This document shows, piece by piece, positions 49,732-62,811 of a stretch of DNA of 64,000 nucleotides (its first letter is position 1; each line of letters starts with the position of its first letter). A model generated the notes under the pieces. The model had not been told where the DNA came from and searched no databases. It saw only the letters and a program-made list of their open reading frames with translations. Source of the DNA: Strigops habroptila (lineage: Eukaryota; Chordata; Aves; Psittaciformes; Psittacidae); the NCBI RefSeq assembly GCF_004027225.2, contig NC_044282.2, positions 59,761,225 to 59,825,224 of the forward strand, written 5' to 3'. Made by a program: the position numbers and the translations under genes.

Positions 49732-52700
49732 TACTAAATGAACAGGTATAACAGTTGTGTGTGTATGGGAAGAGGCAGAATGTCTATTACATCCGCACAC
49801 AGAAATCCACAGAAACTTTGCTGTAACATCCTTGGAAAACAAATCCCCTTGTAATCCAAACTTCATCTCCCTCCCTTTTCTGTCTTCCTTTCTTCTTTCC
49901 TTCCTTTCCTTTCTAATAGAAGGTGATGTCTTCTCTTTCTATTGAAGTGATAAAACCAAGGACTGTCCAACTGGCATGGTTGGGCCATGTTTGCACTACT
50001 CAACTACCATTCTCCAAAGCAGGATGCCATTCAACTGCTCTTCCCACCTCCCTATTGCTACCAATAAACTGCACACCCACTTGAGCACAGCTACCACCTA
50101 TGAGAGGCCTTCATGTGTGACTGGGCAAATCTGTCTGAAACCATCTGTCTAAACCCACTTTATGCAGTCTGTGCTTCCCTCTGTGGTAAGTCTGAATTTA
50201 TTAACTGAAGGGCTGGGGATCGATGAATATGTTTAGATCAGACAGAAGATGGGAGGGAAGATATCAATGAAATCATTTGCAAATCAAACCAAGATGCACA
50301 AATAACCAGGGGACAGATGTACCCTTGGGCAAACAATTGTGCTTTGCTTCCACAAAGCGTGTGGGCACATGTGTAGCCCCAAGCTCCTGAGTTTTAATGA
50401 CTTCAATGCCCAAGATCATACTGCCAGTCAGTGCAAACTGGGGATAGAGCCCAGGTCTTCCCCAAACCTTATATCTTCCAAACTGGCAACTCAGTCTCGA
50501 AAAACTTGGTACATTTTCATGCCAATTCACTATCATCTAAATTGCTACAACTGTTCTAGTAAACTAAACAGTCTCAGGGCCTCTTCTCTAGCCCTGAAGC
50601 CAAATATTATAATCTGGCCATGCTCATCCTCTCTTTGCCTCCAGAAACAGATGGCTACATGCAGACTGCCTGGTGGAAGCGATTCCTGATCCCAGACACA
50701 CTTAGCAATTGTTTGTGGAAGAAATAGTCAGCCTGGACAAAAACCTCTCCAGGGATATGCTAAGCATTTCATAGTTTGGGTGACCAAATCCCAGTGCTTG
50801 TGTCCTGCCCTGTTTTGTTTACTAGTGAAGATATATTGAAGGAGTTCAAGCTTTGATAAAGTGAAAATGCATGAGAGGAAGAAAAACAATAACAAAAAGA
50901 CCAACCAACCAAACAAACAAAAAACACCAAACAAATAAAAAAATCCTTCTTTGTTGTGGGTTGTTGCTTTTTTTTAATGCAATAACCTGATTTACAGCCT
51001 ACCCCATGACCCACTGAAATCAGGTTAGGTCAATTAATGGGCTTTAGACTCTGCTCCCACTGAGTTTTCCCACACATAAATACACCCCCGTTACCAAACC
51101 AGAGTCAGCCTCTCTCGTCTAGTCCCCTGGCACACGGCTGGTGCCTCTATAGGCCTGTTTCCCACCTCCCTGTGCTTGAGCAGTGATGTGCCCATGCAGG
51201 ACTCGGTCTACATTTGGGTGTCTGGTGAGAGGTGGGATATGTCAACATCATGCCTGTGGTCCTGCGCAACAAAAGGAAAGGACTGGTCAAGGTTACATCA
51301 TGCTCTGCTGTTGGTATGTATATTAGGAGGAACTGTAGAAGATGTAGTGTCCTGAAAATGTCCCATTCCGACAGGCACAGCAGCCATGGGAACCTCAGAT
51401 CTTCTTTAGTAAGTGCTCCCTTGTCCATAATCAACACAATGACAGTGATAATGAAATTGCTTTCTTGCTTTGCCGTGTCTCACTTGCCTCTCCTTCATTT
51501 CTAAAGGACACTTTTTCATCTGAGGCTTTGAGGTGAATTTATGTCAACCAAAGTGAGGCTTGCTCCCATGTTAAGCATGAAGGTTCTTCCAGAGGTAATG
51601 TGAGGACACCATCCTCACATCAGTCAAGGACACTGGTGAACAAGGACACTTGTTCCAGAGGACAGTACAGAGGCATCCAGAGAGTTTAGATCAGAAGTAG
51701 GGCCTAAGACTGGCTATGTCTTACATACGGGCTCTCACCATTAAACCCTACCTTCATTTTATTTCTTCTCTTGACTTTATTTCCATTAGTTTTAGCTGAT
51801 TTTGGTTGGATAGTGAAAGTTTGTAGCTGTTTGCTAATTTATTCAAGATCTCAGTTTCCCTGAGTCATGAAGGAGGGTGATGCTTTAGTAAAGGAGCAAA
51901 AGGCACTGTAACTAGCAAGTTACAGTCTTGCTAGAAGATTTCACTGAGGTGCCATCAGATATAAGTCAGTAAAGAATAAAGTCCCCCTTAGGGGCTTATG
52001 TGCAGATAAAGCGCACAGGAAGGAGTGTATGGTTTGCACAGTTTCCAAAGAAACTCATCGGGGGACTCACCAAGGTCACCATAATCACGGATGAAAACCC
52101 TCCCATGGAAGCAATTCACCCACCCACAGAGGCGCATTGCAAACCCGAAACATGGAGTGACCTCTGGGACTGAAGGAGACCCATGGCTCAGCAGCACAGG
52201 AACTGGTGAAGGACCGGGTCCAGTGGCTACAGCTGTGCAGCCAAGCGTTTATCAGTTCTCAGAAGACCCTGGGCCAACGCCAAACGAAAAGGGCCATGTT
52301 CAGATTGGCAGATGGTGTGCATCCACTGGCTGCTATGTCATGAGGCGGTTTTAAAGCCAACACCATGTTCTTCCAGCCTTCCTAGGACACACGCAGCTAT
52401 TGCTGGCTGCAGTCCAAGGGCTGGGGTTATCCGGTGGCTGGAGGATGGGCTCATTGAGGTGTATACCCCAACTTGCAAAAGAGGTGGAAAGGATCTTGCT
52501 TATCTATGTAAGTAAAGACTTACTGCCCTCAGACCCCTGGCACTCAGTTTCTTGCCTTTGCTGATCCTGTTTTCATAAAGAAATGTTTCTCTCCAGTCCA
52601 ATTTTAATTACAAAATTCAGCATTAGTAGCTCCTGGAGTTAATACAACAGTGCATCTGTACTAACACATTACTCCACCCTCGCTTTGTATGGAGGTGTTG

Positions 52701-54027
52701 AGTGTACTGTATTTGTAACCATTTCATTTACACCCCATTTCCACTCTGGAGTGAACCAGACTGTGCACAGAAAGCCACACGCAGAGCTACACACCATGGG
52801 AATGAGCCCGATCACACCGCATGGCCAAGGGAACACAGAGAAGATGCTATTAACAGTGAGAGTACTTAGATACCCACAAATGCTTAGTGTACGTATGGTG
52901 CACTGTAAATCAATAGCGCACATATCCTAGGAAGAACACAGATTTTAAGACGGCCATGCTTTAGGCAGGGGGATGGACTGTAGAAGTCCCTTAAACTTGA
53001 TTTTGAACTTACTCTAACCAGCTGTGGGTATGTGTGTGCTATCAGTGGGACAAGTCCCTTTTGGGAACTGCTGTCTTGAAAACCAAATAATTATTTACAC
53101 AGGCAAAAGGCAAGCAGGTGAGGTGTTCATTTGGCAAGGCTGCAGTATCTCCTGTCCCTTCCATGCAAGCCCTTGCCCCATCATTCAGGCATAAAGATGT
53201 CCAGATGTGCACCCTCTTTAGGTCACAAAAGACCCCCCATACTCTCCTTGCAAGGCTGACCTGATCCACAATGTCATGGGCCACAGAAAGAGCAAAAAAG
53301 CTTTCAGCTCCAGGGTTGTTTCACTTCCCTGCATCCTTAGTGAGTTAACCAGCACGTGGGACAGCATGCAAAGGGTCCTAACCTACCACACACTTTCCAG
53401 CGTCAGAGATAGCAAGGAGCAGCAAGCAGTCCTTCGACCCATTCAAGTGAAGGTACATCTCACCCTCACAGAGTAGAGATGAAGATACAGCACATAGCAA
53501 CATGTGGGACCAGACAAGCTCTGTCATCAGTTACAAGGCATGAAGAGGATGAGGAGAGGGGAGCACTGCTGCTACAGGGGGCAACAGAGAAAAATCAATC
53601 CCACTTCCCTCTGTTGAAGCAGAAATGCACTGAAAAAGAAATACATCAAACAAATGGCCTGGGGAGAGGGGGTAGAAAAATCCTGTCCTTTGAAAACCTG
53701 AGCAGGCCTAACTGGAAATATTATCAGCCTGCAGCAGACAGTGTGCTGACCCTGATGTTCCCCCAAGATCAGTATCTCTCTAGCACAAAATGGTCTACAC
53801 AGCTTGGAGCTCTTTTGTCAGACTTGCCTTGCAGGTTTGCCCCTGCATAGCCCAGAGGGTGAAGTCTAAACACCGCAGTGTTCAAATAGTGGTGTAAAGG
53901 TCCCAGACCAGCTCCTTGCTCTAGGCCCAGGGAACAGTCCCACTCCTAAGGGACTAGTTCTCACTCCAAGAGGGTGGATGGACATATTTCTGGTCCAGCA
54001 GGTGACCACAGAGTAATGGAGTAATCA

Positions 54028-54135
54028 GAATCACAGAATCACAAATCACAGAATGGCTTGGGTTAGAAGGGACCTTAAAGATCATCTAGTTTCAACCCCC
54101 TGACATGGGCAGGGACACCTTCCACTAGACCAAGT
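54028..54135 (-). mobile_element. CR1 LINE tail
   Basis: The complement of the CR1 3' end: GAATCACAGAATCACAAATC, GGGACCTTAAAGATCATCTA and GACATGGGCAGGGACACCTT. Confidence 0.88.
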
Positions 54136-54484
54136 AGAATATTAAGCAGACAAGGAAAATTAAGGGCTTGCCAGCACTCAACTGCCCTAGATCAGGACCG
54201 GTCAGCCTTAAACAAGATGCTTTAACCCATCCGAGCTAGACACAAACATAATTTGTCTTTTGTACTTCTTGGCTTTAGGGCCAGACCCAGTTGCCCACAG
54301 CTGGACACTGGTGTCACCTGTGTGGTGGCCCAAGGTATCATGCTGGGCTTCCAGAGTGTCTTGTCTGTGACTGTCACTCATGCAGAGATCCACAATACCC
54401 AGGCATCCCAAGTGACATCAATCAAGCTTTCCATACCTGCTGATCCAGGACAGCAAACTTTGACTCTGTCAAGTGGGTAGATTT

Positions 54485-54715
54485 AGTTTATATATTAGGA
54501 AGAAGGGTGGTGAGGCCCTGGAACAGGTTGCCCAGAGAAGCTGCGGCTGCCCCATCCCCAGCAGCATTCAAGGCCGGGTTGGACGGAGCTTGGAGCAACT
54601 TGGTCCAGTGCAAGGTGTCCCTGCCCGTGGCAGGGAGTTGGAACTGGATGAGCTTTAAGGTCCCTTCCAACCCAAACCATTCTGTGATTCTATGACTTTA
54701 TGATTCTATGAAGTG
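54485..54715 (+). mobile_element. CR1 LINE 3' fragment
   Basis: Contains TGGTGAGGCCCTGGAACAGG, GCTGCGGCTGCCCCATCCCC, GGTGTCCCTGCCCGTGGCAG and a tail with three ATTCTATGA-type units. Confidence 0.93.
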
Positions 54716-55423
54716 CATCTAAACTACATTGTTTTAGGGAGAAGGGAATTTTTTAACCTTGGTCTTTCAACTATCCAGTTTAGGATGTATTCACATGAAA
54801 AGTTACATTAACACAACTGAAGAAACAGCAAACAGCAGGACCAGGCAGGCTGATTTTACAGCAAGAGCTGCATACCTATCACATAATTACCACCAAGTGG
54901 TGCATTGCTGAGCTAACCAGTTACCTCCTCCACCAGTGCTGTGTGTGCATCACACTCGGGAATGAAGCCTCCCAAATTCCTCGGAAGCCAAAGCTGGAAT
55001 AGCATTTTTGACGGAAAAAAATCACACCCACGTTTCAGCAGAAGAAAACATTCACACAGGCTCAGATAAAAAATGGATCACTCCTGGCCTGCACCATTCT
55101 ACTCCTTGCAGCTCCTTAAGAGTCTTCCCTTCAGGTTGCCACCCTTTCACCCATCAGTTCCGAAGGGACTTTGCTGGCTGAAGGTGAAGAGCATCCCCCT
55201 GAGCCTCTTTTTCCACCAAGATGCCTGCAGTTGGCAACCTACCAGTCCAAAATGCCAACTGATGGAAAGAGGAATTGGGGAAGCCGATAGCCAGTGAACG
55301 TGAAGCGAGTCATCATTGTTTGGAGCCACAGCACTGGGTCAGAACGACATCGAGGGTTTCTCAGTGCAGACATTGTTCCCGAGACTGGAATATAATTAAC
55401 TCCTGTCTACTCCCTCTTCCCAG

Positions 55424-55525
55424 ATGCCATCCAGTGTGCCAGCAGCACAAAGCGGCTTCTGCACAATCTCAGCCCTGCGATTTTCAGCAGAACCAAAGCA
55501 ATGGGGATCCTTTGGTTCATGTTGA
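55424..55525 (+). CDS. Possible upstream ORF overlapping AvBD12 start
   Basis: Directly after an acceptor-like CCCTCTTCCCAG (ending at 55423) an ATG opens a 33-codon frame that ends at TGA 55523-55525, past the AvBD12 start codon and out of frame with it. If the AvBD12 leader exon begins at 55424, this ATG would be the first in the message unless an upstream exon supplies another. Whether it is transcribed is not known. Confidence 0.3.
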   Translation: MPSSVPAAQSGFCTISALRFSAEPKQWGSFGSC

Positions 55526-56317
55526 TCTTCATCTCCCTTATGGGTCACGGTAAGATCAGGAAGGCTGAGGGTGGTAAACAGAGGTATCTGGGAACAGGAA
55601 TAATCTTTTCTCACTGTTTAATCAAATCAAAATATTATGGGTATTGAGGAAAAGTGTCCTCAGATTTCTGGGTGAGACAATGGGTGAGGTACTTTGGCAA
55701 AATGTGTGATTTAATCCCTTGGGGTAATGCAAAAATGTGCAGGGAAGAAGCTGTGAAAATGGGGAACCTCACTGCTTTTGTAGGAGCAGACTGGTTGGAG
55801 AAGCCCTAAGGAGATGACCTGTGCTCTGGGGAAATGTTTCTGCCTTTTGTCAGGCTGCAGTTGCCTCCTTGGTAGGGCAAAGACAACCACTCTGACCTCC
55901 CATGCATGGTCTTTGCCAACATCCTGAATAAACAACTGCAGGATAAGATGTTCCTTGACTGAAGTAGGCTTTGCAGCTTGGTATTTTTAACACAGATGTC
56001 TGAAGTTGTCCTTCGGGACAAGTATCCCATCTGTGCTCTATGCAGCCGTACATGCAACCCAGGCTCCATGCATGCTTGCAGTGCTGGCTTGGCACGAGAA
56101 GCCCATGCATTTACCCACCAGCTTGCCGCTTCTTTTTACAGGAGATGCTCAAGGACCATCCAGCTGTAAGCATGAAGGGGGCCCGTGCAGCTGTAAGCAA
56201 CAAAGGGGCTTGTGCCGACTCGGAAGCTGTGAGCCTGGTGAATATCTGGGTGGGTACTGCTTTGAACCCATCATTCTCTGTTGCAAAATCCTAACACCCC
56301 CCAGTGCAAAGAGCTAA
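55501..56317 (+). CDS. AvBD12: Avian beta-defensin 12 with extra cysteine pair
   Basis: Secreted beta-defensin. Coding exons 55501-55549 and 56142-56317 give 74 aa; chicken AvBD12 has 65. Exon 1 encodes a short signal, MGILWFMLIFISLMGHG, without a basic residue at its start. Exon 2 gives DAQGPSSCKHEGGPC, then SCKQQRGLCRLGSC, then EPGEYLGGYCFEPIILCC and a tail ending PPSAKS. The last six cysteines fit the normal pattern C-x6-C-x4-C-x9-C-x6-CC. Before them lies an in-frame 27-nt duplicate (56162-56188 against 56189-56215), which accounts exactly for the nine extra residues and adds two cysteines, eight in total. Donor GTAAGA and acceptor TTTACAG are normal. The net charge is about +1. Identity as AvBD12 is secure; the effect of the extra pair is not. 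Confidence 0.93.
56162..56215 (+). repeat. 27-nt in-frame tandem duplication in AvBD12
   Basis: Copy 1 (56162-56188) encodes SCKHEGGPC and copy 2 (56189-56215) encodes SCKQQRGLC. The copies differ at 5 of 27 bases, in four codons, and every difference changes an amino acid, while both cysteines are kept in each copy. Confidence 0.92.
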
Positions 56318-56510
56318 ACATTTCCAAAGGAGCAAACTGCAGCACATGGAGAGCTGCAGGTGCCGCTAATGAGGAGTGGTCTGGTGTTGGGAAAGAAATC
56401 TTATGCCTTTCTTGCCACTGTTACTGTTCTGGGAGAACGTGGCTGTGGAGTCACTCTGAATGCATCACTTCTTGCTTTTGCTGGGACTTTCTAGGAAACA
56501 CTGTGAAAAG

Positions 56511-56616
56511 AATAAATTTCTGCCATCTAGGCTACTTATTGTCCCTTTTGGCATCTGCTTGTTACCTGTCACGCACAGGTGACAAATTGCCTTTCTCCTT
56601 ACCTGAAAGCAATAAA
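56511..56616 (+). promoter_or_regulatory. Polyadenylation signals, AvBD12
   Basis: Two AATAAA motifs, at 56511-56516 and 56611-56616, about 195 and 295 nt after the AvBD12 stop codon. Either or both could be used. Confidence 0.55.
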
Positions 56617-59600
56617 CACGAAGTTTAATAGAACAGCAATTGCCCATGTGTGATTCCTGCTGACACTCAGCAAAGCTGCTGGTGGTGGGACACGCTCTCT
56701 CCCACCGACCAGGAGTGAACACAGCAGAGCAGCTCTTCCCAGCAAAGCAGAATGATTCTGTCTTTATTTCCCTTCCCCAAGAAAACAGTTGTAATGAGAG
56801 TAGCCTTTTTTCATCACTTTTAGTGCAAAAGCTATCTGGTTCGACATAAACCTAAGTGGGGTCTATGCTTCTCAGGCAAGACCCGCCATATCTACTCCTC
56901 CTTTCCAGGCTGTGCCATGTTCTTACATTTAATGGGAAGGGCTGGCTGGAGAAATAAGACTCCAAAAAGGAGCAGGAATTCCCAACATGCATACAGACCC
57001 CTTTGCCCATGGGGTTCAGAGCAGGAATGTGCTGTCCATCAGCTACCAGCTAGACCAGAAAACGCACCACAGCAGGGATGATCCCTGGTTCATCCCTCTT
57101 CCACAACACTGCAAGACCAAGGAAGAGCCCAGGCTTGCTTGTTTTAAACATGGTGGGGAAGGGATCTGAAAGTTGTGACCCATTGCTCTTGACAGGCTGC
57201 TCTCCTCATCCATGGACTGCATTTCTGGTGTTCCTCCTTTCCTCTGTAATCACCCAACAATAATCCCAAAGCACTTTGCCTGTTTGCACCTAACAGCTTT
57301 CTGCCTATGAGCTGCATTAGCCTAAATCCATTAGCTGTCCAGATCCACTCTCAGCCCTTCTGTATTTTTTCAGCATGGAATTTTGACACTCCCCTGCCTT
57401 TGCCAGTCAGCTCTGTCCCATTCCAGGTAAAATGTTTCTCTCTGGGTCAATCATTTCTGTGAAAGAGAGAAAACAATGATGTAATGAGAGAGCTACGCCA
57501 ATTAGCCGAGGCGTTGGCCAGAGCCAGGGAGAAGTCCTCCCTGGGAGATGAAGTTCTTGCTCTGATGAATCAGACAGGAAAATTCCCATTGACCTGGCCA
57601 GGGTCAGGAGCTATTGCCAGAGATCCAACAATTAATTCATCCAAGCAACTCCATTCTCCTGCGAGCATCCCAGCTAATCTCCTTGGGTGATCATAGCACA
57701 GTCCGGGGCACCAACACACACAGGGAGATGCCAGCACTCCCCTGGAGGTCCCCTGCAGTTGGATGAACCATCAGGAGAACCAGGTTACCCAGAGCCAGCT
57801 GTCAGCTTGGGAACCAGTGCTGAAAACAGAGACAGGGCTGAGCCCAGAGCCAAATTCCTCCCCAGGTCCAGCCCACCTCTCTGACGCATGCTGGTGTACG
57901 AGTACAGCACAGGCAGGCTTTTAAATAAAGGCACCGTTCCAAAGCAAACAGTTTATTTCTCACGTTCATCCACAAAGTTCATGATTCACTCCTCTTATCT
58001 GCGGGATGTGTAGCCACCATATTTATAACCTGGTTTCCTAAGAAAGTGAAAAGTATGGGCTCGTGCAGCTCACTCTGTAAATCTCCCCACCAGTTGCTGG
58101 GCCTTCTGCCCCCTATACATCTTGGACCTCTTGGCCAGCCAAATTGCAGTCAGGGAAGGTGGAAATGCTCAGACAGTTTATAGTGTGCGTATATATATAT
58201 GCTTACAGTATATATATATATACTGGATATACTTGCTGATCTGGCAGGAAATAACCCTAAAACAATCCAAACCACAATCCAACAAAAAAAAAAAAAGGGC
58301 AACAAAAATCCATTATCATTTCTGCCTGATGAATCAAATGAACTGACTTTCCTTCCAGCTACCTGGTCTGACACAGAGGGAGGAGAGAGAAAGCACTGAG
58401 GACATGGAGAATGACACCCTCCAGTCCACCAACACTACACAATTGTTTCTTGACATGGTTTCTTCACCCATTAACTTGCTTGGGCAGAGCACCAAGCTCA
58501 TGAGGAGCTACTTAAACAGCAGTATGAGATGGTTTTGTGCAAGTGTATGATAGGGAATACTGCCCAAATTAATCACTCTAGGCTGGTGTGTCCTGTAACC
58601 CCAGGGAGGAGGCAGCACTGAACTCCTCTGGCTGAGTGACCATGTTCATCCATTCAACACAGATCTGTTCACCTGCATGTTTTCATTCACCATAAGACCA
58701 CACTCTTACCCTTTACGTCTAAAATCCCAAATATATTCATCATTTGAGGCACTCAGTAAAAGTCATCCCCAGCGTGACCCTTTGCCACCCATGACCAGCA
58801 GTCCTGCCCAGCTGCGACCATTTCCCAGAGCATAAGCCCACATGTAGTCAGCGGGGTTCATCTGAATCCAAACTTTTACCTCCAGAATTACATGTAGGAC
58901 TAGAGGGGACGGTAAGGCAAGCAAAGGGGGAAGCCAGGGTGGCAGAATTAATGAGAAAGTGAAGCCTGACATCCCTTTAGAGATGCAGGCTGGTGAGCAT
59001 TTAGATCAGGCTAGTGGCCCATTCTGAAAAGACTTAAAGTTTTTGGCCTCATGGGAGAAAGCCAACTGAGAAAGATGATTTTTGTGAGAAAGGCTTGGTT
59101 GAGCCTTTGATTCCAGTTACCTGACAGGGCTCAAAAGGCTACAAAATAGGGGTTCTTCAGTACTATCCTAGCGACCTATACTAGCTCCTAAGAGAGACCA
59201 GACACCATCCAGACATCTTGGGATGTATATTTGGGGTCTTTGCAGCCATACAGGCAGCCAGGATAGAGCCCTGCCTCTTGCCCAGCCTGTCGATCAGCAC
59301 AAACCTCATGAATAACTGGAGACATCAGTTCATCAAAGCACGGCATGAACGTCCTCCTCACTGGAATTTGTTTGTTGTTCCCAGGCAACAGGCCAATGTT
59401 TGCTTTGCAGAGTGACACAGAGATTAAATCCTCCGCTTCTGCCCTAAAAACACCATTGGAAATGGAGCTGTATAATCAGGAGCAGAATGGTGGTCGCATG
59501 AGCTCCTGCTTGGGGAAGCTGAGATCTCATAGCCTTGGGCAAACACCTTAGATCCAGGTTGTCTCTTATGTTCCCAGAAATCCCATGCAAACCAACACAA

Positions 59601-59640
59601 CCACCTGCATGCCTGGCTCTTCCTTCACCCCTGTGCAGGA

Positions 59641-59730
59641 GAATCATAGAGTCACAGACTGGTTTGAGTTGGAGGAGACCTTAAAGCTTCACCCAGTTCC
59701 ACCCACTAGGTCAGGTTGCTCAAAGAAAGG
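59641..59730 (-). mobile_element. CR1 LINE tail
   Basis: GAATCATAGAGTCACAGACT, GGTTTGAGTTGGAGGAGACC and TTAAAGCTTCACCCAGTTCC form the complement of a CR1 3' end. Confidence 0.82.
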
Positions 59731-60581
59731 GGTTCATATCCAGCCCACTCATGTGGCTGCTTCTCCACCTCCTCACCCTAACACACCAGCTCCAGGGGCA
59801 TACTGGGAAGATAAAATGTGTCTGGATTCAGAGTAAATCAAACTGAATGAGGCTCAAGGTCAGACACAAACAGATATCCATACTACAGATGCTATCATCA
59901 AACTAGTAATACTTTGCCAAACTGTTCCTTAACACACTTTGGAGCTGGGCAAATGCCAGGGACCATCTGTAATAGATGTCTGGATGTGGCCATGCAGCTG
60001 GTGGGGAGATGCCGTGGTGGCTGACATGAGTGCTGTATCTCCATTAACTTCAATGAGCGCTTATACATCTCATGGGCCTGAAGACCTATGTGTTCTCAGG
60101 GGTAGGCATGACCCACCAGATGTATGTAGGCCTGAACACAGGGATTTGGGCTTATCTCAAAACATCTCCCCTGGGCTCAGGAGGAGCTGGGGAGCAGGCA
60201 GGAGGCACGACAGAGCCTGCTGGGCAGAGGTTGAGTCCAGATGGTTTGCAAGCATCTCTTGCAAAGCAGGACTGGCATTGGGTGGTTTGGGAGGACATGG
60301 CAAAAGTGTACAAGATTGGGAAATTCTCCAAAATGTCCTAAGGATTAATGGAGTCTGACTGCTCATGGCCTCGTCATGCACAAGAACTAGGGGGACGTAT
60401 ATTTAAAACAAACAAATAAATTGTTCCTTCATGCAACCAGCTGCAGACCTATGAAACTCCCTGTTGAAAGATATTACCGTGTAAGACTTCACTTTTCAGA
60501 CCAAAAAATAGGCTGAAAGCAGGAGGAAAATTGAGATAAATACCACAGACCTGCTATGCTTACTCTCATTCAGACTTCCCC

Positions 60582-60640
60582 ATAGAATCCTATCATCAAT
60601 GAGGTTGGAAAAGACCTTTAAGACCATCAAGTCCATATGG
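60582..60640 (-). mobile_element. CR1 LINE tail remnant
   Basis: CATAGAATCCTATCATCAAT followed by GGTTGGAAAAGACCTTTAAG and CATCAAGTCC is the complement of a CR1 3' end. Confidence 0.75.
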
Positions 60641-62699
60641 CCACTGTTATAGGCAGAAGGTGGATGGTCCCTTTGACCGGGTGAGGACGGCTGTATTGCG
60701 GTTTGTAACGAAAGCCCACCCAAGGCTATGGGGCATTTCTGTGCCAAGGCTGAGCCCAGGGCTGCGCCCATGATCACTTCTTCATGAGCTGAATTGCAGT
60801 GCTATATCAGTGCTTGCTTGGCTCAGGGATTGGTAAGAAGCCACTGGTGGGATGGGGAAGCAGAGGTGGCATTGCAAGATGGCGAGAGTTCAGTCATCAA
60901 AGGATTTGCTCCTGCTGACATAAACTTATCCCAGGCTGCATTTAAAAATCAGGCTGCTCAGCTCCTGACCCAAAGGCAGATGAAGTCAGTGGAGACATCC
61001 CTCCTGTTTGGGGCCATGGGGCAGATGCAGATTGACTTGATTCCTGCCCAGCCTCAAAACCTCTAAGGCGCCCAGGCATTAATTTCTGTGTGTCACTGAG
61101 CACAGATCATCCTTTGTGCATCGTGGACTCTGAAAAAAAAACATCTGGTGGCAGGTTGAGGAGCAGGGAAGGGTGGGATGCTGCTGGACCAGCCCCAGTA
61201 GGCTCGCCAGAGGCTGAAGCCAACACAGCATAGGGACCATGCTGAAAGGAGCAAGCCCAGCTGCTGTTCAAGCAATTGCCCAGGGGACAGAGACTTCCTG
61301 CTCCTGATTTCTGGGGAAAATCTGGTTTATGTTGGTACTGTCTGGCTTTGGATTTCTTTCCCAAGGCACGTTCTGCAACTCAACCCACACACTACAGCTG
61401 TAGAGCAGGGAATTGTGATGTAGAGGATGCATCCTGGACACCTTTGTGCCTGTCCCTGTGGAGCACTCAAACAGCTCCAGACACAGCTCAACCTCAGAGA
61501 TGGTGCTGCTCCCACTAAGGAAGAGCAGCTGAGCTAGGGATAAATCACGGCGTTTTGCCATCCGCCATCAGGAACACCATGGCCATGTGGTACTCTGGCT
61601 CTATGCTAAGCCTCCTCTCTCTAGAGTGCATCAAACCACCTGCACACACATGTTGAGACATGTCAGGTCACATAGAGCAGGACACTCATATGAGCATCTG
61701 CATGCTCCTCTCTTCTTGGGCTGTAGCTCAAGAACTGCAATCTCGTTCCTGCTAGAGAAGCTCTACCCCAGCCCTAACGCACCATCTCTCACATTGGAGA
61801 TGCCGATCCTTAGAGGTACATGGTGGGTTATGGTCTTTCACCCACTGCACCAAGCAGTACCACCAGATACGCAAAGCACCAACACTTGTAGAGAGGCTTT
61901 ACACACAACCTTGCAAACCACCTTCTTTTCCCAGGTTTTGTGTGGCCAGTCTGTATGACACCCTGTTTAAATGCTCAGTGTCCCATGATGCAAAGTCCAG
62001 CTGGTGAAGGGCCCCTTATCTGCACTGTTTGATGAAGGTGATCCTTGTTCTGTTCAAGCAGTCTGAAGGCCATCGGTTTCCCATTTTCCATCACTACCTG
62101 GCACCCAGCCTGCAAATAAAAAGCCATCAAGGTGACTTAATTAAGGGAAAAGGGGAGACTTGGTGGTGTTCTTTGCTTTTCCTCTGTTTGTTGTTGATTG
62201 GGAAGATTTCTGCTGGGTATTTAATTTGTGCGGTTTTCCAAAGCTGAAACTTGGGTCCCGTGTCTACTGGTTTCCTGGAACTGACCTGGAGAACTAGTAC
62301 AGACCAGAGACCCTGCCATCCTTCTTGGAAGAGTCATAATACACAAGCTTTCCTAATGCTCCTGCTCCTGATAATTATGAGGAGGTATCCCAGCTTTCCC
62401 ATGTAACAAATACATAATAAGATGCTAAATTGCCATTTTTCTTGACAGTTGTAAACAAAACTTTGGCAAACAGTGCCTTTGCAGCCCAGAAGTTGTGAAA
62501 CACAAACAGACCTTTGATTTTTAAGGATCCCATGATTTCCAAGCCAACTTTGTGTGTTGGGGAGTGCTGATGAGGAGACTCTGGATTTTTTCACGCCCGA
62601 CTGTCAGTGCTAAACACAGAGACTGGAAGCTGGAAATGAAAAACTTTGATACTGCAAACACTTGGAGGGGATTATAACATCACATGCTCGAGCCTACGA

Positions 62700-62775
62700 A
62701 CACAAGAAGAGCCAGACTGGGTCAGCCCCAACATCCTGTCTCCAGCAGCAAGCAGTAGCAGACTCCCCAGTGCTC
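62700..62775 (+). repeat. Old interspersed repeat, family unknown
   Basis: GAGCCAGACTGGGTCAGCCC followed by ACATCCTGTCTCCAGCAGC resembles the old repeat near 48895. Only a short piece can be recognised. Confidence 0.35.
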
Positions 62776-62811
62776 AGCGCAGTTAGTTGACAAAACCCTG
62801 CTGCTTTTTAT

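Larger units (their letters stand above)
49732..55423. other. Intergenic between AvBD11 and AvBD12
   Basis: No gene recognised. It contains pyrimidine-rich DNA at 49862-49915, an A-rich low-complexity stretch at 50881-50942 and two CR1 tails in opposite orientation (listed). A noncoding first exon of AvBD12 may lie near the right end. Confidence 0.55.
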
